Assembly: GCF_002245895.1 (NCBI RefSeq)
Contig: NZ_NPJZ01000001.1
Span: 3,818,501-3,882,500, forward strand
Origin: Rhodococcus sp. OK302
GTDB taxonomy: Bacteria; Actinomycetota; Actinomycetes; Mycobacteriales; Mycobacteriaceae
Direction of reading: 5' to 3'
DNA length: 64,000 bases
The position numbers and the translations under genes are program-made. Shown here in pieces: positions 50,682 through 58,892 of the stretch (within the stretch, counting starts at the first letter, position 1; each line of letters opens with the position of its first letter). The notes beneath the pieces were generated by a model that saw nothing but the letters and a program-made list of their open reading frames with translations, was not told the DNA's origin and did no database searches.

Positions 50682-53471
50682 ATGACCGAATTTTCCGCCC
50701 AGCGCCCAGACCATCCGCGTGAAACACCACGTGAAGCCACTGAGCCACTGCGCGAGGACATTCGGCTTCTCGGGGGAATTCTGGGGAAAATTGTTCGGGA
50801 ACAAGCCGGTGATGCCGTCTTCGATCTTGTCGAGCGTGCCCGGGTGGAATCGTTCCGGGTTCGTCGTAGCGAAATTGACCGCGCAGAATTGGTATCGCTG
50901 TTCGCAGGAATCAGCACCGATGATGCAATCCCGGTCATTCGAGCGTTCAGCCACTTCGCGTTGCTCGCCAATCTCGCCGAGGACATCCACCGTGAGCGTC
51001 GCCGCGCTATTCATATCAACGCCGGTGAACCTCCGCGTGACAGCACTCTTGCCGCCACCTACACAAAGCTCGACGGTGCAGATATCGATTCGGCGACCGT
51101 CGAGAACGCCTTGCGAGGGGCGCTGGTGTCGCCAGTCATCACTGCTCATCCGACGGAGACCAGGCGCCGGACGGTGTTCGAGACCCAGTCCCGCATTACG
51201 GAGCTGATGCGGTTTCGTGAACGCACTGCCCTGAGCGTCGACGAAACCGCGGACGTTGATCTGGATTTGCGTCGCCAGATCCTCACACTGTGGCAAACCG
51301 CGCTGATTCGCCTCTCACGCCTGCGTATTCAGGATGAAATCGAAGTGGGCTTGCGCTACTACGACGCGGCACTGTTCGAGGTCATTCCCAAGATCAATGC
51401 CGAAGTGCGCAAAGCACTTCGAGGTCGCTGGCCCGACGCAGATCTGTTGCGTGAACCGATACTGCGTCCCGGTTCCTGGATCGGCGGCGACCGCGACGGT
51501 AATCCGTATGTGACGGGCGAGATTGTTCACCGCGCTACCACTCGGGCTGCGGCCACCGCGATCGAGCACCACCTGGCTGAACTCGAGCATCTCGAACGTG
51601 AACTGTCGATGTCGGCTCGGTTGGTTTCGGTGACACCGGAACTGGATCTCCTTGCCTCGAAGTCGGGTGACGATTCTGCCTTCCGCGCTGATGAGCCCTA
51701 CCGCCGTGCAATTCGTGGTATCCGGGGACGGCTCAGCGCCACCGGCATTTCCGTGCTGGGGGAGTTGCCGGACCATGGGTCCGACGACGGACTCGACGCG
51801 TACACCGAACCTGCGCAACTGCAACGCGACCTTTCGATCATCGATACGTCGCTGCGCCGCAACGGTGATGCGACCATCGCCGATGATCGACTCGAACGTC
51901 TACGAGAAGCCGTGGAGGTGTTCGGGTTTCACCTCTCCGGATTGGATATGCGTCAGAACTCCGACGTTCACGAAAGTGTCGTAGCGGAACTGCTCGCGTG
52001 GTCGGGGGTTCATCCGGACTACACGTCGCTCTCTGAACCGGAGCGTGTGGAACTTCTGTCCACCGAGCTCACCACGAGACGACCGCTCACTTCTCCGGAC
52101 GCGGAGTTCTCTGAACTGACCACCAAGGAATTGGCGATCATGGCTGCCGGCGCCAACGCGGTGAGAGTTCTGGGAGCCGGCGCGGTTCCCAACTACATCA
52201 TCAGCATGTGCACCTCCGTCAGCGACATGCTCGAGGCTGCGGTCCTGCTCAAAGAGGTGGGCGTGCTCGACCCCGGCGTCGGAGGCGCCCCGTCCTGTCC
52301 CATCGGCATCGTTCCGCTGTTCGAGACGATCGAGGACTTGCAAGGCGGCGCCGCGACTTTGTTGGCCACGCTCGATATTCCCATCTACCGAGCCATCGTC
52401 ACGTCACGGGGTGAGAGTCAGGAAGTGATGCTCGGATATTCCGACTCGAACAAGGACGGCGGATATCTCGCTGCCAATTGGGCGTTGTACCGCGCTGAAC
52501 TCGATTTGGTCGAGGCCGCCCGGAAGAGTGGAATCCGGTTGCGCCTCTTCCACGGCCGCGGTGGAACCGTCGGCCGCGGCGGTGGACCAAGCTACGAGGC
52601 GATTCTCGCTCAGCCTCCCGGGGCTGTTGCCGGTTCGCTGCGCATTACCGAGCAGGGCGAGGTGATTGCAGCCAAGTACGCGGAACCTCGATTGGCGCAT
52701 CGCAACCTCGAAACGCTGATCGCTGCCACTCTCGAATCAACCCTGCTTGATGTCGAAGGACTCGGCAGCGACGCGGACGCCGCCTATGCGGTCCTCGACG
52801 AACTGGCGGCCTTGGCTCGTACCGCGTACAGCGAATTAGTCCACGACACACCGGGATTTGTTCAGTACTTCGAGGCGTCGACGCCGGTCGCCGAAATCGG
52901 CGCCCTCAATATCGGAAGCCGGCCGGCTTCACGTAAGCAGACCAAGGCGATCTCCGACCTGCGTGCGATTCCGTGGGTGCTGTCCTGGAGCCAGTCACGC
53001 GTCATGCTCCCCGGCTGGTACGGCACGGGTGCGGCTTTCGAACGATGGATCGACGGCGATCCGAATCGCCTGGCGACGCTCACTCGTTTGTACGAGCAGT
53101 GGCCGTTCTTCCGCACTGTGCTGTCCAACATGGCGATGGTGATGTCGAAATCCGATCTGGGACTAGCTGCTCGATACGCCGAGTTGGTTCCCGACGTCGA
53201 ACTGCGTGAACGGGTTTTCGGAATGATCACCGAGGAGCACGAGCGCACCATTCGTATGTACAAGTCGATTACTGGGTACGACGACCTGTTTGCCGACAAT
53301 TCTGGTCTCGAACGTTCGGTTCACAACCGCTTCCCGTATCTGGAACCGCTCAATCACCTGCAGGTGGAGTTGATCAGACGCTACCGATCTGGTGATGAGG
53401 GTGACCAGGTCCGGCGCGGTATTCAGTTGACGATGAACGGTTTGGCGACGGCGCTGCGAAACAGCGGGTAG
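50682..53471 (+). CDS. ppc: Phosphoenolpyruvate carboxylase
   Basis: Carboxylates PEP to oxaloacetate, replenishing the TCA cycle. The 929-residue protein has the catalytic His region [15 protein letters not shown], the [11 protein letters not shown] motif, [23 protein letters not shown] (Lys), the [28 protein letters not shown] loop, and the C-terminal NG-end ([12 protein letters not shown]). The gene is complete. Confidence 0.96.
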   Translation: MTEFSAQRPDHPRETPREATEPLREDIRLLGGILGKIVREQAGDAVFDLVERARVESFRVRRSEIDRAELVSLFAGISTDDAIPVIRAFSHFALLANLAEDIHRERRRAIHINAGEPPRDSTLAATYTKLDGADIDSATVENALRGALVSPVITAHPTETRRRTVFETQSRITELMRFRERTALSVDETADVDLDLRRQILTLWQTALIRLSRLRIQDEIEVGLRYYDAALFEVIPKINAEVRKALRGRWPDADLLREPILRPGSWIGGDRDGNPYVTGEIVHRATTRAAATAIEHHLAELEHLERELSMSARLVSVTPELDLLASKSGDDSAFRADEPYRRAIRGIRGRLSATGISVLGELPDHGSDDGLDAYTEPAQLQRDLSIIDTSLRRNGDATIADDRLERLREAVEVFGFHLSGLDMRQNSDVHESVVAELLAWSGVHPDYTSLSEPERVELLSTELTTRRPLTSPDAEFSELTTKELAIMAAGANAVRVLGAGAVPNYIISMCTSVSDMLEAAVLLKEVGVLDPGVGGAPSCPIGIVPLFETIEDLQGGAATLLATLDIPIYRAIVTSRGESQEVMLGYSDSNKDGGYLAANWALYRAELDLVEAARKSGIRLRLFHGRGGTVGRGGGPSYEAILAQPPGAVAGSLRITEQGEVIAAKYAEPRLAHRNLETLIAATLESTLLDVEGLGSDADAAYAVLDELAALARTAYSELVHDTPGFVQYFEASTPVAEIGALNIGSRPASRKQTKAISDLRAIPWVLSWSQSRVMLPGWYGTGAAFERWIDGDPNRLATLTRLYEQWPFFRTVLSNMAMVMSKSDLGLAARYAELVPDVELRERVFGMITEEHERTIRMYKSITGYDDLFADNSGLERSVHNRFPYLEPLNHLQVELIRRYRSGDEGDQVRRGIQLTMNGLATALRNSG

Positions 53472-53802
53472 GTGGGCGGTCGGGTGTTCATCCCGCCAAC
53501 GATTGCCGGCGCAGAGGGACTCCGATACGACGGACAGCTTTGTCGATCCACCGGGTAATTTCACCGCTACTCCACCTGGATCCGGCGGGATAGTTCGTTC
53601 GATTACTCATTGGTCCATTTCACAGTTGGACATTCGTTCATGTGGTAGACATCACAACGCCTGGCGCAATCGGGCACGGCGGACGTTAGCGGCGAATGGG
53701 TCAACAAATTCGTTCATCGCAGCGGGTTCCGCACTCCGTAACGCGCCGAGCCGCTGGCCACCGAGCCACGCGACGTACCTGTCTAGAGGAGGCCCGCCCG
53801 CA
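53472..53802. other. Non-coding region before the PucR regulator
   Basis: The 331 bases contain no convincing gene. The PucR frame is open back to 53503, but codon use and the strong ribosome site GAGGAGG (53786-53792) point to ATG 53803 as the start. No clear promoter box or hairpin was found. Confidence 0.5.
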
Positions 53803-55116
53803 ATGTCCCCTGCTCTGCTGAACACCCCTGCGCTGCTGAACACCCCTGCGCTGCTGAACACCTCTGCGCTGCCGAACACCCCGGGGCCGCTCATGCTGGG
53901 GGGTAAACCCGCCTCCACAGCTGTTCGCGACTTCGCCCCGCTGGCGGCCCAACTTGTAAATCACTTCTCCCGCGAGAATCCGAAGTTCAAGTCCTTCCAC
54001 ATGGAATCCGTGCAGGAGGACCTGGTAGCGGTGACCGCGCAGGGTCTACAACTGGCGATCCGGCTCATGGACCACAAGAAACTACCGACCGACGACGACC
54101 TGGACAGCATTCACACTCTTACCGTCCGGCAGGCACGCAAAGGGGTCCCGCTCAGTGCCATTCTCGCCCTGACGGACGAGGGCGTTACCGCTTTCCGCAA
54201 CCTCATCCTCAGCCGGGCGGAGGCCGAGGATTCCGCGAATCTCAAGGAGCTCAATCAACTCCTGTTCGCACTCGCGCAGCGCCTTCACTCGTTCGTGTCG
54301 GTTAGCTACCTGGCTGCGATGCCCACCGGTGTGGAGCTCGAGGAGTACTCGGCGGGCGCTCTCGTCAAGGCGATGCTGGAAGGAAATGATCCAACTCAGC
54401 TCGCGTTGCAGATGGGTATCGAGCTCACACCCAGCTATCTCGTACTGCGGCTTCTTGTGAGTTTGCCGCGGCCTCGGCCGGGGGCCAAGGACGGCGCGCA
54501 CCACCGACTACAGGCCTACCGCGGTCTGGCGGCGGTACAAGCCAAGATCGCCGCCCACTTCGGGGCGACTCTGCTGGAGGCTCCCGCGCCGCAACGTGGT
54601 CTGGTGCTCATCGAGGGAACGCCCAATTGGGGATCGGTGTGTGCGGTGATCCGTCAGGCGAAGGACGAGATCGGGGTGGAGATCACGGCTATCGGCGAGA
54701 ACGCGGCTCTAGAGGACATCGCAGCCGCCGAGGTCACCACCCGCGAGTTGGCGCACCTCGTCCGGCGCCTGAGGCTTCCGGCCCGTCCGTACCGGATGGA
54801 GGACCTTGCGCTGGAGTATCAGCTGACTCGGAACGGACCAGGCCGTGACAGCCTGATCAACCTACTCAAGCCGCTCGACAGCAACCCGGAGCTGCTGCAG
54901 ACACTTTCGGTGCACCTGGCGAACGATCAGCACAGGCAGCGCACTGCGTCCGCGCTGGGACTGCACACAAACACCGTTGACAACCGCATCAAGCGCATCG
55001 CCCACCTGACCGGATTGGACCCGACTCTGCCCTCTGAGCTGCTCAAACTGCGGGCTGCAATGATCTCGCTGTCGTTTGCCAGCACCGATATGGACATTCG
55101 TCCAGCGAAATTGTGA
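53803..55116 (+). CDS. PucR/CdaR-type transcriptional regulator with N-terminal hexapeptide repeats
   Basis: The protein is about 437 residues from ATG 53803, which has GAGGAGG ten bases upstream. It opens with four hexapeptides (LLNTPA, LLNTPA, LLNTSA, LPNTPG). An RsbRD-N-like helical sensor region (about 40-170; FSRENPKFKSFHMESV), a GGDEF-like CdaR middle (about 190-330), and the C-terminal PucR HTH follow (LLKPLDSNPELLQTLSVHLANDQHRQRTASALGLHTNTVDNRIKRIAHLTGLDP). Relatives are activators of neighbouring genes. The four tiny genes directly downstream, on the same strand, are its likeliest targets. Confidence 0.85.
   Translation: MSPALLNTPALLNTPALLNTSALPNTPGPLMLGGKPASTAVRDFAPLAAQLVNHFSRENPKFKSFHMESVQEDLVAVTAQGLQLAIRLMDHKKLPTDDDLDSIHTLTVRQARKGVPLSAILALTDEGVTAFRNLILSRAEAEDSANLKELNQLLFALAQRLHSFVSVSYLAAMPTGVELEEYSAGALVKAMLEGNDPTQLALQMGIELTPSYLVLRLLVSLPRPRPGAKDGAHHRLQAYRGLAAVQAKIAAHFGATLLEAPAPQRGLVLIEGTPNWGSVCAVIRQAKDEIGVEITAIGENAALEDIAAAEVTTRELAHLVRRLRLPARPYRMEDLALEYQLTRNGPGRDSLINLLKPLDSNPELLQTLSVHLANDQHRQRTASALGLHTNTVDNRIKRIAHLTGLDPTLPSELLKLRAAMISLSFASTDMDIRPAKL
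53815..53886 (+). repeat. Four 18-bp tandem repeats in the PucR gene
   Basis: The unit CTGCTGAACACCCCTGCG occurs exactly at 53815-53832 and 53833-53850, with one change at 53851-53868 and more at 53869-53886. Units are multiples of three, so copy number can vary without breaking the frame. Confidence 0.9.
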
Positions 55117-55187
55117 AACCTCACATAACTCACTAGTAACTATCCACTTTTGGTGCTTCTGCCCCACTTTCCCGCCCGGAAACGGGC

Positions 55188-55193
55188 TATAAA
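55188..55193 (+). promoter_or_regulatory. Putative -10 box before the small-peptide cluster
   Basis: TATAAA is an excellent sigma-A -10 match in a GC-rich background, 50 bases before the first tiny gene. A CCCG/CGGG hairpin sits immediately upstream. No -35 is evident, which would suit an activator-dependent promoter such as one served by the PucR protein. Confidence 0.5.
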
Positions 55194-55242
55194 AGTGTGG
55201 TGCGAATCACCGCGCAAACCGGTAACAATAAAGGGGATCTAC

Positions 55243-55356
55243 ATGAACAACGGCCAGTCAAACGCACTCCTCGGCGCCTTCCTCAACACCATCTTTCAGG
55301 TATTTAATGCTGGCAGCAGCAACACCGCCTCGGTAGACGGTGGCGGCGTAGCTTAA
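55243..55356 (+). CDS. Small peptide 1 (37 residues), FNAGSS family
   Basis: AAAGGGGA lies seven bases before the ATG. The 37-residue product begins MNNGQSNALLGAFLNTIFQ and ends with VFNAGSS and a Ser/Gly-rich tail. Residues 8-22 form a hydrophobic, possibly amphipathic helix. There is no Sec signal or cysteine. The core Q-V-F-N-A-G-S-S recurs in peptide 2 and, with changes, peptide 4. I recognise no family. Size and composition recall the short mycomembrane peptides PorA/PorH of corynebacteria, but no sequence identity is claimed. A strong hairpin follows 10 bases after the stop. Confidence 0.7.
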   Translation: MNNGQSNALLGAFLNTIFQVFNAGSSNTASVDGGGVA

Positions 55357-55365
55357 GTACTGCTC

Positions 55366-55442
55366 GCGGGGTCCTGTGCAGAATTCTTCGCACGGGACCC
55401 CGCTCCAGCCCCCCAACTTGGGGGGTGGCCGTACCACGGCCC
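55366..55442 (+). terminator. Three consecutive hairpins between peptides 1 and 2
   Basis: First stem: GCGGGGTCCTGTGC (55366-55379) with GCACGGGACCCCGC (55390-55403), one G-U pair. Second: CCCCCCAA (55409-55416) with TTGGGGGG (55418-55425). Third: GGCCGT (55427-55432) with ACGGCC (55436-55441). The region could stop most transcription, or stabilise the upstream mRNA so peptide 1 is made in excess. Confidence 0.75.
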
Positions 55443-55465
55443 CCGCTGAGACCAGGAGCAAACTT

Positions 55466-55609
55466 ATGATTTCCTCACCAACCACAGGCGCATTGGCCGT
55501 CGTTATGAACACTGTCTTGCAGGTGTTCAACGCGGGCAGCAGCTTCCTGTACACCGATAATTCGGATCTCTTCGGCGGTGGCGGCACCACCACACCGCCC
55601 GCACCCTGA
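55466..55609 (+). CDS. Small peptide 2 (47 residues), FNAGSS family
   Basis: CAGGAG lies seven bases before the ATG, a strong ribosome site. The product carries ALAVVMNTVLQVFNAGSS, nearly the same core as peptide 1 (NTIFQVFNAGSS), then a tail with Asp, Gly, Thr and Pro. Residues 9-21 are hydrophobic. No signal peptide or Cys is present. Confidence 0.7.
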   Translation: MISSPTTGALAVVMNTVLQVFNAGSSFLYTDNSDLFGGGGTTTPPAP

Positions 55610-55658
55610 TCGCTTCACCCGCTCGTATCACAACGCCGCGGCGCAGACAGGAATCAAC

Positions 55659-55802
55659 GTGAACAACGGCACTCCATACCTCCAGGGAAGCCTGGCCATC
55701 GACTTTGGCTCTCTTTCCCGGGCGCTCGGCTTTGGCAACGGCTCAGTCGTGTCATTCGGCAGCGCCGGAAGTGTTCAATTCAGCAGTCTCGGCGGATCTT
55801 GA
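55659..55802 (+). CDS. Small peptide 3 (47 residues), divergent member
   Basis: A GTG start follows ACAGGAAT. The product starts MNNG, as peptide 1 does, and is rich in Gly, Ser and Phe (FGSLSRALGFGNG, FGSAGSVQFSSLGGS). The Q-V-F-N-A-G-S-S core is absent; FGSAGS is the closest echo. Short spacing to its neighbours and a shared tail composition support membership in the cluster. Confidence 0.55.
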   Translation: MNNGTPYLQGSLAIDFGSLSRALGFGNGSVVSFGSAGSVQFSSLGGS

Positions 55803-55851
55803 CAATTACCGCCGTTCCACATTAATCGCGAAACAGAAAGCAGGTCACCCT

Positions 55852-56019
55852 GTGCCCACAATTCCGCTCACCGGCGACCCCGTTGTCATCAACATAATTG
55901 TCCAGCTCTTCAGTGCGGGCAGCAGTAACGCACTCGCTATGGGCGGCGTCGGCAGCAGCGGTCTCGGTAGCACCGGGCTCGGCAGCTTCGACTCAGCGAG
56001 CCTGGGCAGCGCTGTCTAG
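55852..56019 (+). CDS. Small peptide 4 (55 residues), FSAGSS member with GLGS tail
   Basis: A GTG start follows CAGGTCACCCT. The product holds VVINIIVQLFSAGSSNALAMGG, matching the core of peptides 1 and 2 (Q-[VL]-F-[NS]-A-G-S-S). The tail has GLGS/SLGS-type repeats, similar to the C-terminus of the secreted protein at 61155. A two-tier hairpin terminator follows 12 bases after the stop. Confidence 0.65.
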   Translation: MPTIPLTGDPVVINIIVQLFSAGSSNALAMGGVGSSGLGSTGLGSFDSASLGSAV

Positions 56020-56031
56020 GAACACATTCGA

Positions 56032-56072
56032 AAAGGGCCTGAATCCGGTATTGCACCGGGCGCAGGCCCTTT
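56032..56072 (+). terminator. Two-tier hairpin terminator closing the small-peptide cluster
   Basis: AAAGGGCCTG (56032-56041) pairs with CAGGCCCTTT (56063-56072), with an inner stem CCGGT (56045-56049) / ACCGG (56055-56059). The T-rich end and position after peptide 4, facing the convergent TetR gene, support termination. Confidence 0.8.
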
Positions 56073-56136
56073 CGTGATTCTGAAGGCTATTGTTCGCTCA
56101 CCGAGCGAAATCCTTCAGGATCACATCAGCTGACGC

Positions 56137-56796
56137 CTACCGGTTGATCTTGCGTACCTGTGAGGCAGAGAGAGCCTTCACCTGCAATGGTGTCGCGAAG
56201 GGACCTTCGACCACCGGCCGCATTCCGGCGAACACGATCTCCAGGTGACGCCGCCAGGCTTCGGGTGCAACGGAATGCGATGTTTCACTGATCCCTCGCA
56301 ATGCCCAGAACAACATGCTGATGTCGGTGGGAGTTACATCGCTTCGGATGCGGCCACACTGCTGGGCGCTAGCGAGAAGCTCGGCGGTGCGGGTGCGAAA
56401 CTCTTCGAGGGCATCCGGTTCTGCATTCGAGTGATCCCATAACTGGGGCAGGCACGCCCACTGCACTGAATGGAGTTTGCCGGTCTCGAGCACCAGAGCT
56501 TCGAGGCCCGACCCGTCCTCGCGACCTGTCGCCTCGCGAGCCGCAGCAGCCAAAACCAGCCTCATCTCGCCGACCAATTCATCGATCAGAGCCTGCTTGC
56601 TGGGGAACCGTCGATACAACGTGCCGACGCCGACCCCGGCAACGCGGGCAACTTCTTCAACAGCTGCGTCGAGGCCGGATGCGAAGAACACCTGAGCCGC
56701 GGCGTCCAGGATTCGTCGACGGTTTTCTGCCGCGTCCCTGCGGAGCGGTTTATCGCTGCGGAGCGGTTTGTCGCTCGGAGTCTTCTGTGTCGCCAT
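56137..56796 (-). CDS. TetR family regulator
   Basis: The 219-residue protein has an N-terminal TetR HTH: RRRILDAAAQVFFASGLDAAVEEVARVAGVGVGTLYRRFPSKQALIDEL. A C-terminal helical domain follows. The extreme N-terminus contains a tandem SDKPLR/SDKPLR duplication encoded by an 18-bp repeat. It begins two bases after the MFS gene's stop, so both are one operon, and the two palindromes upstream of the MFS gene are its likely operators. Confidence 0.88.
   Translation of the reverse strand: MATQKTPSDKPLRSDKPLRRDAAENRRRILDAAAQVFFASGLDAAVEEVARVAGVGVGTLYRRFPSKQALIDELVGEMRLVLAAAAREATGREDGSGLEALVLETGKLHSVQWACLPQLWDHSNAEPDALEEFRTRTAELLASAQQCGRIRSDVTPTDISMLFWALRGISETSHSVAPEAWRRHLEIVFAGMRPVVEGPFATPLQVKALSASQVRKINR
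56740..56775. repeat. 18-bp tandem duplication at the start of the TetR gene
   Basis: GCGGAGCGGTTTATCGCT (56740-56757) and GCGGAGCGGTTTGTCGCT (56758-56775) differ at one base and encode the SDKPLR repeat near the N-terminus. The repeat is in frame and outside the HTH. Confidence 0.85.
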
Positions 56797-56797
56797 G

Positions 56798-58330
56798 TCA
56801 GTTCGAAATAGTAGCGGTGCTCGTCGCGTGCGCGAGTTGCGCGTCGTTCGGAATCACGATGGGCGTGTGCTTGTTCGGAATGAGTAGTGCCGCGGCGCCG
56901 CCGAGTGCGCTGGCGACGGCCAGGACGGCAAACCCTGTGGTGTAACCGGATTCAGCGGGAAGTCCGTCCGGTAGTAGGTGCGCGGTTACGACGCTGGCCA
57001 TCATTGCTGAACCTATCGCTCCACCGATTGTGCGAATGTTGGCGTTAGTGCCGCTGGCCGACCCCGTCTGATGTGAGGGAACTGCATGCACGATGATGCC
57101 TGACATCGAGGAGAAGGCGAGGCCGAAACCGGTGCCCATCAGCAGCATCGACAGCACAACCTGCCAAATCTCCGAGTGTGCGAACGCCAGGATCAACAGC
57201 GACACAGTTGCAGCTCCAGAACCGGCGACCAGTACTGCCTTCGCTCCGACACGATGCGAGAGGGGACCGGAACCGATTCCTGCGAGAAGGAATGCCATGG
57301 ACAGTGGCAACACGATCAAGCCGGATTCGGTGATCGATGAATTGAACCCGTAGCCGGCTTCGGGTGTTCCTTGGAGGAAGGCCGGTACGAATGCGAATAT
57401 CGAATACATTGCGATGCCGATCAGCAAGGCCGCCAGGTTGGTCGTCCACACGGCGGGGATCCGCATCATTGCCATGTCGATCAACGGACTGGCACTGCGT
57501 AATTCATTCTTCATCCAGAGCACGGCCAGAATTGCGGCCAGCACGAGCAGGCCGAGAACTGGACTCGACGCCCAACCCCACTTGGGAGCCTCACTGATTG
57601 CGACGAGCAATGCAATTAACCAGGACGAAAGCAGAACGGCTGCAATCCAACTCACGCGTCCGGGAGTTCGTACGGGAGACTCGGGAATGATCAGGTGTGT
57701 CGCGATTGCGGCGACACCGATGGTGATAGCGGGAATCCAGAACAGCCAGTGCGCGTTGAGTGTATCGACGATCGGGCCGCCCAGAACCAGGCCCAGGCCG
57801 CCTCCGACGCCGATCAACGCAGAAATGACGCCCACCGCTCCGGTGACTTTGTCTCGTGGGAGTTCGTCGCGAATGATTCCGAACGCCAAGGGGATGACGC
57901 CGCCTGCGATTCCTTGAATTGCTCGGGCCACGATCATGAGGGTGATCGATGATGCCAATGCTCCCAGAATGGAACCGATACAGGCGATGATCAGTACTGC
58001 GGTCAGCACCTTTTTCTTGCCGATCATGTCACCGATGCGACCGAGGATGGGGGTGGCGACGGCTGCGGCGAGGAGGTACGCCGTCAGGATCCAGGTCACG
58101 GTATTTCGATCGGTGTGTAGGTCTTGCTGTAGCAGTGGCAGCACCGGTGCGACCAGTGACTGCAACAACGAATAGGCCGTAATCGCAAGCGCGAGTACCA
58201 GATAGATCAGCTGGTAGGGAACGGCTGCATACTTTTGTGGCGGCGACTCGTTCAGTGCACTGGTCCTTCCCCTAGAAGCGGAATTGAGATTCCGCTTCAC
58301 GGAGATTAGCACGTTAAGCGGAATCTTCAT
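56798..58330 (-). CDS. MFS efflux transporter (DHA2, 14-helix type)
   Basis: The membrane protein of about 500 residues has DHA2 signatures: SLVAPVLPLLQQDLHTDRNTVTWILTAYLLAAAVATPILGRIGDMIGKKK (motif A), AIQGIAGGVIPLAFGIIRDELP and a motif C-like GVISALIGVGGGLGLVLGGPI. The start is uncertain. ATG 58330 falls inside an operator palindrome. The first good ribosome site (AGGGGAAGG) lies further in, before an in-frame CTG near 58255, and either is possible. It is cotranscribed with a TetR gene, its likely repressor. Confidence 0.85.
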   Translation of the reverse strand: MKIPLNVLISVKRNLNSASRGRTSALNESPPQKYAAVPYQLIYLVLALAITAYSLLQSLVAPVLPLLQQDLHTDRNTVTWILTAYLLAAAVATPILGRIGDMIGKKKVLTAVLIIACIGSILGALASSITLMIVARAIQGIAGGVIPLAFGIIRDELPRDKVTGAVGVISALIGVGGGLGLVLGGPIVDTLNAHWLFWIPAITIGVAAIATHLIIPESPVRTPGRVSWIAAVLLSSWLIALLVAISEAPKWGWASSPVLGLLVLAAILAVLWMKNELRSASPLIDMAMMRIPAVWTTNLAALLIGIAMYSIFAFVPAFLQGTPEAGYGFNSSITESGLIVLPLSMAFLLAGIGSGPLSHRVGAKAVLVAGSGAATVSLLILAFAHSEIWQVVLSMLLMGTGFGLAFSSMSGIIVHAVPSHQTGSASGTNANIRTIGGAIGSAMMASVVTAHLLPDGLPAESGYTTGFAVLAVASALGGAAALLIPNKHTPIVIPNDAQLAHATSTATISN

Positions 58331-58336
58331 TCCGGT
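58277..58336. promoter_or_regulatory. Paired palindromic operators before the MFS/TetR operon
   Basis: AGCGGAAT-TGAG-ATTCCGCT (58277-58296) is a perfect palindrome. AGCGGAAT-CTTC-ATTCCGGT (58317-58336) matches it with one mismatch, 40 bp away. This is the expected arrangement for TetR-type repression of the adjacent operon. Confidence 0.8.
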
Positions 58337-58439
58337 ACTTGTGGCAGTTGTCGCGTGCATCCGTGTGAATCGAGGATTGAGGAGGCGCGATGTGAATGCA
58401 GAAAGGTGCCGAAAGTAGGTTCGCAGTTAATGTTCCGAA

Positions 58440-58799
58440 TCAGTTGCAGCAGTTGGGATCCAGAACGAGGCGGAGTGCTTCCAGGGCGTCGGGACGCGCT
58501 CGGTAGTAGACGTTCATTCCCCGTCGCTCGGCGAAGACCATGCCGGCCTTTTTCAGCTGACCCAAATGGTGACTGACTGTCGATTCGCTCAGGCCGACAC
58601 TCTCGGCGAGGTCGCAGGTGCACACCTCGCCGTCGGAGTGTGTCAGCAATATTGACATCAGCTTGATGCGTATCGGGTCTGCGAGCGCCTTGAGTCGCAC
58701 GGCCACCTGTAGTGCGGCGTCATCGGAGATCGGGCCGGCCGCGACGGGGGAGCAGCAGATCGGCGCGGTGGTGTCGATGACGGGCAGGGCCTTGGGCAT
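58440..58799 (-). CDS. arsR: ArsR/SmtB metalloregulator, As(III)-type
   Basis: The 119-residue repressor has the winged HTH (VRLKALADPIRIKLMSILL, GEVCTCDLAESVGLSESTVSHHLGQLKKAGMVFAERRGMNVYY). Possible metal ligands are Cys15-Cys16 near the N-terminus (APICCSP), Cys60 and Cys62 in VCTCDL, and two C-terminal Cys. The N-terminal CC plus a helix Cys matches the three-Cys site reported for Corynebacterium glutamicum ArsR. It is divergent from an ArsI/CadI gene, across two matching boxes. Confidence 0.9.
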   Translation of the reverse strand: MPKALPVIDTTAPICCSPVAAGPISDDAALQVAVRLKALADPIRIKLMSILLTHSDGEVCTCDLAESVGLSESTVSHHLGQLKKAGMVFAERRGMNVYYRARPDALEALRLVLDPNCCN

Positions 58800-58806
58800 G
58801 CGTCCA

Positions 58807-58874
58807 TCATGCGCCACCTTCTTGACATACGTCAAAGAGGTGGCGCATGATTGTGAGGTAATTCGACATATGTC
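58807..58874. promoter_or_regulatory. ArsR operators: two GACATAYGTC boxes, one inside a 44-bp palindrome
   Basis: GACATACGTC (58824-58833) and GACATATGTC (58865-58874) share the core GACATAYGTC, 41 bp apart, between arsR and arsI. The first lies in a larger palindrome with 13-bp arms TCATGCGCCACCT (58807-58819) and AGGTGGCGCATGA (58838-58850). They are the likely ArsR binding sites controlling both genes. Confidence 0.8.
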
Positions 58875-58892
58875 ACACAGGTGGAGGTTTTC

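Noticed and set aside
53503..53802. Upstream extension of the PucR gene by 100 codons
   Set aside because: The extension lacks family similarity, and a strong GAGGAGG precedes ATG 53803.
55150..55242. Extension of small peptide 1 to an upstream GTG
   Set aside because: The upstream part spans the TATAAA promoter-like box and has no ribosome site; ATG 55243 has AAAGGGGA at good spacing.
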